In this document: in pieces, positions 7,150-13,024 of the stretch
Numbering within the stretch: position 1 is the stretch's first letter
How the letters are laid out: each line of letters starts with the position of its first letter
Assembly (NCBI GenBank): GCA_023386045.1
Contig: JAEWKK010000042.1
Location: forward strand, 1-13,028
Direction of reading: 5' to 3'
Length of the DNA: 13,028 nt
DNA from: Bacteroidota bacterium
GTDB lineage: Bacteria > Bacteroidota > Bacteroidia > Chitinophagales > Chitinophagaceae
Position numbers and translations under genes: made by a program
Notes under the pieces: model-generated
Databases searched by the model: none
What the model saw: the letters and a program-made list of their open reading frames with translations, nothing else
What the model was told of the DNA's origin: nothing

Positions 7150-7731
7150 ATGAGAAGATTCTTATATGCAGTCGTGCTAATGATATTGATAGCTTCCTGT
7201 AAAAAAGACCGCGTTGCTAATCTGCCACCAGTTCAACCGTCCATGAACTATATTGATCTTCATGATACAGTTGTGGTATTTCACCGCGGTGCAGGATTTG
7301 ACCTTGATGGCAACCAGACAAAAGATGTTTATTTCGGAACCCTGCTGGTGGGTGATCCGCTTATGCAACAGGATAAATGGCAATGGCTGGTCAGCAGTTC
7401 TTTTTATGCCAACCTTCCTGTAAATCACCTGGAGCAGATACCCCGGATGAATAAGGATGATTTGATTCCTGTTGAGAATTTTGGCAATTACAACTGGTAT
7501 AATGCATCAACAATTTTACTGGCTCAAAAGGTCATTGGCATGACCAGTACATTCTGGGAAGGTGAATGGAAAAACGCCTCACATCATTTTGTTCCCATTC
7601 AGATCTTAAAAAATAATGGCCGTTATAATGGCTGGGTGGAGATCAGCTTCAATATGAATGAAGAAAAACTGGTCCTTCATAAAGCTGCTGTAAGCATTGA
7701 AGCAGACAAAATTGTAAAAGCAGGCAGGTAA
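7150..7731 (+). CDS. predicted lipoprotein of unknown function
   Basis: The 193-residue product begins with a short hydrophobic signal (MRRFLYAVVLMILIASC). Its lipobox ends in IASC, making Cys17 the lipidation site, and the following KKD is typical of Bacteroidota lipoproteins. The mature part contains several aromatic-rich segments, such as VVFHRGAGFDLDGNQTKDVY and NYNWYNAST, that suggest a compact beta-rich extracytoplasmic domain. The end (WVEISFNMNEEKLVLHKAAV) resembles the edge strands of such domains. I cannot assign a family. Signal peptide and lipobox make the gene itself convincing. It is transcribed alone, with a long upstream region of its own. Confidence 0.75.
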   Translation: MRRFLYAVVLMILIASCKKDRVANLPPVQPSMNYIDLHDTVVVFHRGAGFDLDGNQTKDVYFGTLLVGDPLMQQDKWQWLVSSSFYANLPVNHLEQIPRMNKDDLIPVENFGNYNWYNASTILLAQKVIGMTSTFWEGEWKNASHHFVPIQILKNNGRYNGWVEISFNMNEEKLVLHKAAVSIEADKIVKAGR

Positions 7732-7858
7732 GTTTATAGGAAAAAATATTGTTCCCGGCTGCATTACTACTATCAGCTTTTGTTGCGTCGCACACTTCAA
7801 CGGCTATAATGTTTTCAGCAATGATGTTCCTGGTAACCCCGCTTTATTATTTAACTGA

Positions 7859-8059
7859 TTAATGAACTGGCGAAGTGGAGCTGGGAATATTAACCTGTTT
7901 TACCGGCGCCTTTTTGTTGGATTCGGAATTTACAATAGAGGAAATAGCCTTGATCAGCACTTTCTTCCCTGCATTCTTTTGCTCCGGTTCTGAATCGGGC
8001 ACCTGGGCAAAGCTTTGAAGAACTAATAAACAACAATATGCTGCGAGCAGTTCTTTCAT
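7859..8059 (-). CDS. small secreted or periplasmic protein of unknown function
   Basis: The 66-residue product starts with a good signal peptide (MKELLAAYCCLLVLQSFAQ). It ends in the Phe-Ala-Gln seen at many Bacteroidota cleavage sites and leaves a mature peptide of about 47 residues. That peptide is polar and Ser/Lys-rich (SEPEQKNAGKK, SNKKAPVKQV) and probably disordered. No family is recognised. Reality is supported by the signal peptide and by a good promoter-like element ending about 17 bases before the ATG. It is convergent with the lipoprotein gene. Confidence 0.5.
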   Translation of the reverse strand: MKELLAAYCCLLVLQSFAQVPDSEPEQKNAGKKVLIKAISSIVNSESNKKAPVKQVNIPSSTSPVH

Positions 8060-8075
8060 AGCGTGGATTCTATTG

Positions 8076-8103
8076 CTAAAGTAAAAGCAGCAATGGTTTT
8101 CAA
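8076..8103 (-). promoter_or_regulatory. candidate Bacteroidota-type promoter of the small secreted protein gene
   Basis: On the minus strand TTG (8103-8101, in TTGTTG) is followed after 17 bases by TACTTTAG (8083-8076). This matches the TTG, 17-23 bases, TAnnTTTG pattern with one mismatch at the next-to-last base of the minus-7 box. Transcription would start around 8069, leaving a leader of about ten bases before ATG 8059. Confidence 0.45.
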
Positions 8104-8577
8104 CAAAGTGAAAACGCCCGATTTTCCTGATTTATGGATAGGTAAGTTTCCTTAGCATCATTACGAATTGTTGCAAGGCCAAATTGGATGAGATATTTTT
8201 TTAGAGGAAATGATTTTGCTGAGTTTTATTCCGGAAGTACAAGAGAGTGACACAACAGGTGATGATAGTAGTACAAAAGCTGGAAGCCAAACCATTATTC
8301 TCGATTAAAACAATCAACTATTAATTATACCAATCCGCGGTATGTATTGCCTTCGAGTCTATCGCGGCCTGGCTGATCAAATTTTAAATTCAACTCATCA
8401 CTTTTAAAAAGAGATCCCCTTGTAGAGGACAAGGGGATACAACCAAAACTAAACTGTTTAAGAGAAATTATTACTGTCGCTAAGATAAAAAGGAAGGCCA
8501 GTCGCCGGGATTAAAAAGCTATTAGAATCCATTGATTAAAGCTGAATTATAAAAAATCAGTCTCATCTGCTGATCAT
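8104..8577. other. long intergenic region with one hairpin and no secure gene
   Basis: Nearly 500 bases lie here without a convincing protein gene. Contents noted are a 32-codon plus-strand frame (ATG 8210 to TAA 8308) with a promoter-like TTG 8171 and TATTTTTT 8194 ahead of it; a perfect 10-bp hairpin at 8414-8438; and an A/C-rich stretch after it (8439-8455). Nothing resembles tRNA or a known riboswitch to my eye. Confidence 0.4.
8414..8438. other. perfect 10-bp hairpin, possible terminator or structured RNA
   Basis: ATCCCCTTGT (8414-8423) pairs without mismatch with ACAAGGGGAT (8429-8438) across the loop AGAGG. On the minus strand it is followed by CTC and five T, so it could act as a second, backup terminator behind the BON-LysM operon. 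On the plus strand it is followed by an A/C-rich stretch resembling the leaders of Bacteroidota genes, without an obvious gene after it. Confidence 0.55.
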
Positions 8578-8598
8578 AAAAAAACCTCCCGAAGGAGG
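8578..8598 (-). terminator. intrinsic terminator of the TerB/BON/LysM operon
   Basis: On the minus strand CCTCC, loop TTCG, GGAGG is followed by seven T (A-run 8578-8584 on the plus strand). A UUCG tetraloop on a GC stem with a T-run is a textbook intrinsic terminator. It begins five bases after the stop codon of the BON-LysM gene. Confidence 0.85.
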
Positions 8599-8603
8599 CT
8601 TGT

Positions 8604-9002
8604 TTATTTTTTCGCCGGGATCTTTAGTTTCCAACCTGGCTGAATCAGGTCAGGATTTTTGATCTGGTCTTTATTAGCTTCATAAATTTCTTTCCAGGGA
8701 ACACCATATTTCTCACCAATCTTTGAAAGACTGTCACCTTTTACAACTGTGTATTCCTGTGTTGCAGCGGCACTTCCTGTCGCAGCGTTGATATTCATGA
8801 CCAGGTCGCCTGAACGGTAATCAGGATCGATCCTGTTATAGATATCCCACAATTGTTTTTTTACGTCTTCGGTTGGTGCATTGCCATCAATATAAAGAAC
8901 ATTATCCTGCTGCCTCACCTGAAGATCGCTTACACCGTTGGCTGTAGCTGCATCAATGAGCTGCTGGTATTTACCACGGAGTGAACCTGTTTCCTGTGCC
9001 AT
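8604..9002 (-). CDS. BON-LysM protein, Kbp/YgaU-like
   Basis: The layout is a small N-terminal BON-like domain (residues about 8-75, LQVRQQDNVLYIDGNAP) and a C-terminal LysM domain (82-129). In the LysM domain the motif runs YTVVKGDSLSKIGEKYG, then YEANKDQI and LIQPGWKLKIP. This is the layout of E. coli Kbp (YgaU), a cytoplasmic potassium-binding protein of about 149 residues. The 132-residue protein here also lacks a signal peptide, so it is probably cytoplasmic despite its LysM domain, which in exported proteins binds peptidoglycan. It starts two bases after the stop of the upstream BON lipoprotein gene, so the two are co-translated. The potassium-binding role is taken from the family and not visible in the sequence. 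Confidence 0.85.
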   Translation of the reverse strand: MAQETGSLRGKYQQLIDAATANGVSDLQVRQQDNVLYIDGNAPTEDVKKQLWDIYNRIDPDYRSGDLVMNINAATGSAAATQEYTVVKGDSLSKIGEKYGVPWKEIYEANKDQIKNPDLIQPGWKLKIPAKK

Positions 9003-9004
9003 AA

Positions 9005-9499
9005 TTATTTGTTTTTAATGACTAACTGGTTATCAATTCTTTTAGGATGCAGTGCATTGAGGTCCATCATCAGCTGTTGTAATTTATCCCTGTCAGCGAT
9101 GGTACCTCTAAGTGTAATGATGCCATCATTTACATCAGCCTGAACACCTTCATACTTGCTGGTCACCTGTTCTGCTGATGAACGCAGAGGCGTATCATCT
9201 GTTACCTGTACCTGAGCCACCTGGATGTTGTTGACTACTTTTTTTACACCATCAATATCCTTCACTGCTTTTTCTGCATTCGACCTGCAGTTCTCATCTG
9301 CACAACTACCCGTAAGAGTAACTGTACCATCCGCAACTGTAGCGCTCACTCCTGCCAGGTTGGGATCTGTTTGTGTTTTTGTGTTGATAGCTGTCTGGAT
9401 ATCTCCATCCCTGTTCTTTGATTTGCACGAAGTAGAACCAAAGATGGTCAATGCCAGCAGGAATGAACAAAGCCACCTGCTGATTAAAACTCTTTCCAT
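9005..9499 (-). CDS. lipoprotein with two BON domains
   Basis: Residues 1-25 form a lipoprotein signal (SFLLALTIFGSTSC, Cys25 lipidated, then KSKN). Two BON domains follow, at about 33-95 (VSATVADGTVTLTGS, AEKAVKDIDGVKKVVNNIQV) and about 105-162 (VQADVNDGIITLRGTIADRD). BON domains are small folds found in OsmY-type osmotic-stress and outer-membrane-maintenance proteins. They are thought to touch phospholipid membranes. The lipid anchor places this one in the periplasm or at the outer membrane. Two cysteines, Cys66 and Cys71, sit in the loop of the first BON domain and could form a disulfide. The gene lies 45 bases after the TerB-like gene and 2 bases before the BON-LysM gene, in one operon. 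Confidence 0.85.
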   Translation of the reverse strand: MERVLISRWLCSFLLALTIFGSTSCKSKNRDGDIQTAINTKTQTDPNLAGVSATVADGTVTLTGSCADENCRSNAEKAVKDIDGVKKVVNNIQVAQVQVTDDTPLRSSAEQVTSKYEGVQADVNDGIITLRGTIADRDKLQQLMMDLNALHPKRIDNQLVIKNK

Positions 9500-9544
9500 G
9501 TTGATTTTTTTATTGGTTAAGATGATTTCCTATTGATTAACTAT

Positions 9545-10309
9545 TTACCTGCCAAACAAACCTCCCAGCAGGCCTCCTGTACTTTTGATTCCTCTTCCTC
9601 CACTCAGCATGCCGATGAGTGAACCCAGTCCTCCTCCACCAAGCATGCCGCCCAGTCCACCAGATCCAAGCATACCACCAAGACCTCCAGTGTTACCAGC
9701 TGCTCCACTTCCCAGCATACCACCCAGCATGCCACCAAGGCCGCCACCACTTCTGCCCATTCCTCTTGAAAGTAAACTTCCCAGGATCATAGGACCCACC
9801 ATGCCCAGTAAACCTTTGGTAATGCTGCCTATATTAATGCCAGCTTTCTGAAACTGATCTTTTGTTCCTGCACTCAGCGCCATCGGCTCTTCATTCGTAC
9901 CACCCTCTGCTGATTGTTGTACATACTGGTTAATGGCTGAGTACTGTTGCTGGTTAATGCCCAGGTAAGAAGCTATGTTTTCAATATTCTTTCTTTCCTG
10001 ATCGCTATAATCATTGTCGGATTCTGCAAAAGCAACCAGGTCAGTGAGCAGGGAAAAACGCAACTCACTTCCTTTGAGTGTATCGAGATTTGACTTCAGT
10101 ATTTCGGGAGAAGTTTCCAGGGCAGCATCTCTCACATTCAGTCTTTGTTCAGGTGAAAGATCGGAGGCATCAGCAAGCGCTTCAAGAAAATCAAGTTCTT
10201 CCTCACTTGCCGAACGGTCTGCTGTAGCAATAGAAGCGATGGCACTTATGTAAGCGCCTTTCTCAACATCAGTAAAATCTTTGAGCAGTTTTTCTTCAGT
10301 TGGTTCCAT
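9545..10309 (-). CDS. TerB-like protein with glycine-rich repeat tail
   Basis: Residues about 12-130 are all-helical and acidic, with two similar blocks (IATADRSASEEELDFLEALA, and FAESDNDYSDQERKNIENIA). The acidic D-x-D/S-x-x-E pattern is that of TerB/tellurite-resistance-like domains. After a linker and a short hydrophobic segment (GLLGMVGPMILGSLL, 167-180), the last 75 residues are almost only Gly, Leu, Met and Ser. They include repeats of GLGGMLG, a layout also seen in DUF937/YidB-type tails. There is no signal peptide. The function is not known; TerB domains occur in stress and membrane-linked metal-response systems. It is the first gene of the operon with the two BON proteins and has a candidate sigma-54 promoter 20 bases upstream. 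Codon use is normal outside the repeats. Confidence 0.75.
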   Translation of the reverse strand: MEPTEEKLLKDFTDVEKGAYISAIASIATADRSASEEELDFLEALADASDLSPEQRLNVRDAALETSPEILKSNLDTLKGSELRFSLLTDLVAFAESDNDYSDQERKNIENIASYLGINQQQYSAINQYVQQSAEGGTNEEPMALSAGTKDQFQKAGINIGSITKGLLGMVGPMILGSLLSRGMGRSGGGLGGMLGGMLGSGAAGNTGGLGGMLGSGGLGGMLGGGGLGSLIGMLSGGRGIKSTGGLLGGLFGR

Positions 10310-10328
10310 GATTTTTTGCGGCTAAGAC

Positions 10329-10344
10329 AGCAATAATTGTTCCA
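10329..10344 (-). promoter_or_regulatory. candidate sigma-54 promoter of the TerB/BON/LysM operon
   Basis: The minus strand reads TGGAACAATTATTGCT. Compared with the sigma-54 consensus TGGCACG-N4-TTGCW it has two mismatches, and it keeps the invariant GG and GC exactly ten bases apart. Transcription would start near 10319, ten bases before the first gene's ATG. I found no Bacteroidota housekeeping box in the same region. A chance match is possible. Confidence 0.35.
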
Positions 10345-10364
10345 GTGGGCGGAGGAGTTGGGTT

Positions 10365-10489
10365 GTTTAAAGTTTAAGTTTCTTCGAGTTCACTAGTTCA
10401 CGAGTTCACAAGTTCACAAGTTGTTTATGATTGCAAATTTCTCATGCACTGTTAGATGTTAGTATCTGTTCGTATCTTATAAAATTATT
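10365..10489 (+). repeat. repeat copy 1: left arm of 8-bp units and core
   Basis: A 14-base GTTTAAAGTTTAAG (10365-10378) is followed by five 8-bp units of the type ACGAGTTC (10384-10423: tcgagttc, actagttc, acgagttc, acaagttc, acaagttg). A core of 66 bases runs to 10489. The core resembles the one at 12883-12944 (shared gattgcaaatttctca / gatcgcaatttctca and ctgttcgtatctta blocks). The inverted unit GAACTCGT starts right after the core at 10490. The arms can therefore fold on each other with the core as loop. Confidence 0.8.
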
Positions 10490-10777
10490 GAACTCGTGAA
10501 CCCTGAAAACAGATCTCGTGTTCTCTGTGCTTCTCCTGTGCGCTTTGTGTTGCGGCTCCCTTACAGGGTGACAAGAGTGAATTCCTGAACGACTGTTCAT
10601 CCCGCTCTCGCTCTGTTTCTGGCTCTAAAGATTTTTTGGAGCACACAAAGAACCACGAAGGACACCATGTAAACTGCAAACGAGAAACGTCAATGGAAAA
10701 ACCCTAACCATTACAGAAAGAATCTTCCACATCCAGAACCTTAAACCTTAAACTCTTAAACTTTAAACAGAACTCAT
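10490..10777 (+). repeat. tandem repeat of 288 bp, first copy
   Basis: This unit begins with GAACTCGT and is repeated directly after itself at an offset of 288, then 287 bases. It contains a GTGTTCTCTGTGCTTCTCC stretch, a middle part, a partly complementary GAGCACACAAAGAACC stretch, and a tail of 7-base TTAAAC-type repeats ending in CTTAAACTTTAAAC (10755-10768). The minus-strand ORF crossing it (10679-10485) is probably spurious: it has a low-complexity charged peptide and no start signal, and its extent changes between the copies. Confidence 0.85.
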
Positions 10778-11064
10778 GAACTCGTGAACTCTGAAAACAG
10801 ATCTCGTGTTCTCTGTGCTTCTCCTGTGCACTTTGTGTTGCGGCTCCCTTACAGGGTGACAAGAGTGAATTCCTGAACGACTGTTCATCCCGCTCTCGCT
10901 CTGTTTCTGGCTCTAAAGATTTTTTGGAGCACACAAAGAACCACGAAGACATCATGAAAACGGCAAACGAGAAACGTCAATGGAAAAACCCTAACCACTA
11001 CAGAAAGAATCTTCCACATCCAGAACCTTAAACCTTAAACTCTTAAACTTTAAACAGAACTCGT
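10778..11064 (+). repeat. tandem repeat of 287 bp, second copy
   Basis: This is the second copy of the 288-bp unit. By eye I count seven substitutions and one single-base deletion (gaaggac against gaagac, near 10948), so the copies are about 97 percent identical. Two further 8-bp units, GAACTCGT and GAACTCTC, follow up to 11080. They run into the stop codon of the minus-strand gene that starts there, so the repeat abuts a gene end with no spare bases. Confidence 0.85.
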
Positions 11065-11079
11065 GAACTCGTGAACTCT

Positions 11080-11277
11080 CTATTCCTTCACAGATCTTCT
11101 CCTCACCAGCAGTACTGCCATGGTAAGAACAGCAACTGTTGTTGCCAGTTTGGTGATGAGACCTTTCTTATTGTATTTCCATTCTGCCTTCCATCCTTTT
11201 TCAACAAAAATGTTAGGAACTATACCTTTCCTCAGGTCATCTATAATTCCTTCCACCACTCCGATCCTGTCTGCCAT
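11080..11277 (-). CDS. C-terminal part of a split small membrane protein
   Basis: The 65-residue product begins MADRIGVVEGIIDDLRKG and continues IVPNIFVEKGWKAEWKYN. It ends with one membrane helix (about 42-58, LATTVAVLTMAVLLV) and a basic RRRSVKE tail. From memory of Bacteroidota homologues, the ADR..VVEGIIDDL..G..PNIF.E.G segment normally follows directly on the end of the protein encoded upstream (ORF 11597-11277). The two therefore look like halves of one protein of about 172 residues broken by a frameshift. The ATG overlaps the upstream stop (TAATG), so separate translation by re-initiation is also possible. Function unknown. Confidence 0.6.
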   Translation of the reverse strand: MADRIGVVEGIIDDLRKGIVPNIFVEKGWKAEWKYNKKGLITKLATTVAVLTMAVLLVRRRSVKE

Positions 11278-11597
11278 TACCAGGGGAACCAGTGCATATA
11301 GGTGGATTCACTTTTCCTGAATGCAAGTCGCCGTATCACTCCACTCAATCCTGATGGCGGCACAGAAGTACCAAATACGCGACTAACGGTTGGCCTTTCA
11401 ATTGACTTCAGCAATTCCACATTGATCAACTGTTGTGGAGGTCTTTCGTAATGCATCCGCTCGTGGTCATCGCCGTTGTAATTTTTTATTGGATAAATGG
11501 GGTTGTTTTTTGGATCAGCATCATATCCCCATCCCGGAATATCCTTTGGCGCATTAGCGATCCTGCGATCCATTTCAGGTTTTACTATTTTTTCCAT
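11277..11597 (-). CDS. N-terminal part of a split small conserved protein, partner of the dehydrogenase
   Basis: The 106-residue product (MEKIVKPEMDRRIANAPKDI, then PGWGYDADPKNNP) is hydrophilic. It contains RVFGTSVPPSGLSGVIRRLAF and ends abruptly in STYMHWFPW before TAA at 11279-11277. No signal peptide is present. Just before the stop the minus strand reads TTCCCCTGGTAATGG. One extra C would give F-P-L-V-M-A-D-R and join the frame to the 65-residue ORF without a break. I believe the joined form is the normal one in related species, where it sits next to zinc alcohol dehydrogenases of this type. The gene starts 10 bases after the dehydrogenase stop, in the same operon. Its biochemical role is unknown. 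Confidence 0.65.
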   Translation of the reverse strand: MEKIVKPEMDRRIANAPKDIPGWGYDADPKNNPIYPIKNYNGDDHERMHYERPPQQLINVELLKSIERPTVSRVFGTSVPPSGLSGVIRRLAFRKSESTYMHWFPW

Positions 11598-11607
11598 ATA
11601 GTTTTAT

Positions 11608-12771
11608 TTAAGCAGCCTTCATGGCTGATGGAGGAATTAATACAGGCTTGATGCAATTGTCAAGCTTCGTTGAAAAAATATGATAGGCTTCAGATACTTC
11701 TTCCAGAGGAATTCGGTGTGAGATGATTCCTTTCGGATTCAGTCGTCCCGACATTACATGATCAATCAGCCTTGGCATCAACCTTTTCACCGAAGCCTGG
11801 TTGGCTCTTATGGTCAAACCCTTATTGACAACATTGCCAATAGGTACTAAAGTATCCAAAGGACCATACACACCAACAATGGAAATGATGCCACCTTTCT
11901 TAACTGAATTAATCGCCCAGTGCAATGCGGTTGCCGAACCACCAGTTAATGGCAATTTTCTTCCTACCAGGGTTTGCATGGCATCGCCGGCAGCTTCGCA
12001 ACCTACCGCATCTATGCACACATCGGCACCCAGCCAGTCTGTTGTTTTTTTCATGAAAACAACAGGATCATCCATGGATTTAAAATTGTAAGCTTCGCAA
12101 TAGGCATACTGTTTGGCAAACTCAAGCCTGTAATCAAGGTGATCAATTATGATCACTCTGCCGGCACCAAAGAGCCAGGCACATCTTGCAGCCATGATAC
12201 CAATGGGACCTGCACCAAATACACAGACTGTATCACCGGGTTGTATGCCCGCCATTTCAGCTGCCTGGTAACCAGTAGGCACCACATCCGTAAGTAGTAC
12301 GGCATCATCCAGGTCCATACCTTCGGGGATCACTGTTGGTCCAACGTCGGCATAAGGAACTCTTACATATTCTGCCTGTCCGCCATCATAACCTCCAGCT
12401 GTATGAGAATAACCGAAAATGCCTCCTACCGCTGTTGCTTCTGTATTGGACTCATGGCAATTGCCAAATAATTCCTGTTTACAAAAAGGACAACTACCGC
12501 AGGCAATGTTGAAGGGCACCATCACATGATCCCCCACCTTTAAATTCTTTACTCCTGATCCAGTTTCTACCACCACTCCTGTAAACTCATGACCAAAGGT
12601 CATCCCAACTCTTGTGTCCGGCACCAGCCCGTGATATAAATGCAGGTCAGATCCACAAATACATGAACGGGTTACTCGAACGATCGCGTCTCCGGGATGC
12701 AGTATCTCCGGGTCGGGCCTGTTTCGTTCTGCACGCACACGGAAAGGTCCGCGGTAATTCATTGCCAGCAT
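11608..12771 (-). CDS. zinc-dependent alcohol dehydrogenase, formaldehyde-dehydrogenase-like (MDR superfamily)
   Basis: This is a complete medium-chain dehydrogenase/reductase of 387 residues that should oxidise an alcohol or aldehyde adduct with NAD. The GroES-like catalytic domain holds the zinc ligands Cys39 (CICGSD), His61 and Glu62 (FGHEFTG). The structural-zinc lobe has Cys91, Cys94, Cys97 and Cys105. The Rossmann domain has GAGPIG at 186-191, and Asp210 (IIIDHLDYR) suits NAD. An enlarged loop at 252-290 (IDAVGCEAAGDAM, TGGSATALHWAI) is typical of the formaldehyde-dehydrogenase-like branch rather than short yeast-type ADH. Substrate not determined; glutathione-independent formaldehyde or short alcohols are guesses. 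A second ATG three codons in (MNYRG) may be the true start. The two small ORFs downstream are in the same operon. The upstream side borders the 8-bp repeat copy 2. Confidence 0.9.
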   Translation of the reverse strand: MLAMNYRGPFRVRAERNRPDPEILHPGDAIVRVTRSCICGSDLHLYHGLVPDTRVGMTFGHEFTGVVVETGSGVKNLKVGDHVMVPFNIACGSCPFCKQELFGNCHESNTEATAVGGIFGYSHTAGGYDGGQAEYVRVPYADVGPTVIPEGMDLDDAVLLTDVVPTGYQAAEMAGIQPGDTVCVFGAGPIGIMAARCAWLFGAGRVIIIDHLDYRLEFAKQYAYCEAYNFKSMDDPVVFMKKTTDWLGADVCIDAVGCEAAGDAMQTLVGRKLPLTGGSATALHWAINSVKKGGIISIVGVYGPLDTLVPIGNVVNKGLTIRANQASVKRLMPRLIDHVMSGRLNPKGIISHRIPLEEVSEAYHIFSTKLDNCIKPVLIPPSAMKAA

Positions 12772-12850
12772 AGATAAATATTTAGCGATTTACGCCTTAA
12801 AAAACGTGCCCCTTTCCAGGTAGAGTTAAGTGATGAGCAAATGTTAGTTT

Positions 12851-12944
12851 ACAAGTTCACGAGTTCACAAGTTTACAAGTTATTTGTGATCGCAATTTCT
12901 CAACTCATTGTTAGAATTTCTGTTCGTATCTTAAGCAGTTGTTT
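12851..12944 (+). repeat. repeat copy 2: left arm of 8-bp units and core
   Basis: Four 8-bp units (12851-12882: acaagttc, acgagttc, acaagttt, acaagtta) precede a 62-base core that is clearly related to the core at 10424-10489. The core holds TTG 12908-12910, a 16-base spacer and TATCTTA 12927-12933, which look like a promoter reading to the right. The orientation is the same as copy 1. Confidence 0.8.
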
Positions 12945-13024
12945 GAACTCGTGAACTCGTGAACTCGTGAACTCGTGAACTCGTGAACTCGTGAACTCGT
13001 GAACTCTAGAACTATTGAACTCGT
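12945..13024 (+). repeat. tandem array of ten 8-bp units GAACTCGT
   Basis: Seven perfect GAACTCGT units (12945-13000) are followed by GAACTCTA, GAACTATT and one more perfect GAACTCGT (13017-13024). The unit is the reverse complement of the left-arm unit ACGAGTTC, so left and right arms can pair. The array ends four bases before the end of the window, and further units may lie outside. Confidence 0.95.

Noticed and set aside
8325..8375. tRNA-like TTCGAGTC with flanking complementary CCGCG and CGCGG
   Set aside because: No acceptor stem, anticodon arm or conserved tRNA spacing can be built around it.
9585..9851. Proline-rich plus-strand ORF of 88 codons
   Set aside because: It is the antisense of the glycine-rich repeat tail of the TerB-like gene.
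10485..10955. Two similar minus-strand ORFs of 64 and 83 codons inside the tandem repeats
   Set aside because: They lie wholly in repeat DNA, have charged low-complexity peptides, no start signals, and differ in extent because of a one-base length difference between the copies. Their similarity follows from the repeat itself.
12945..13024. CRISPR-like array
   Set aside because: Units are 8 bp, directly joined and without spacers; there are no cas genes in the window.
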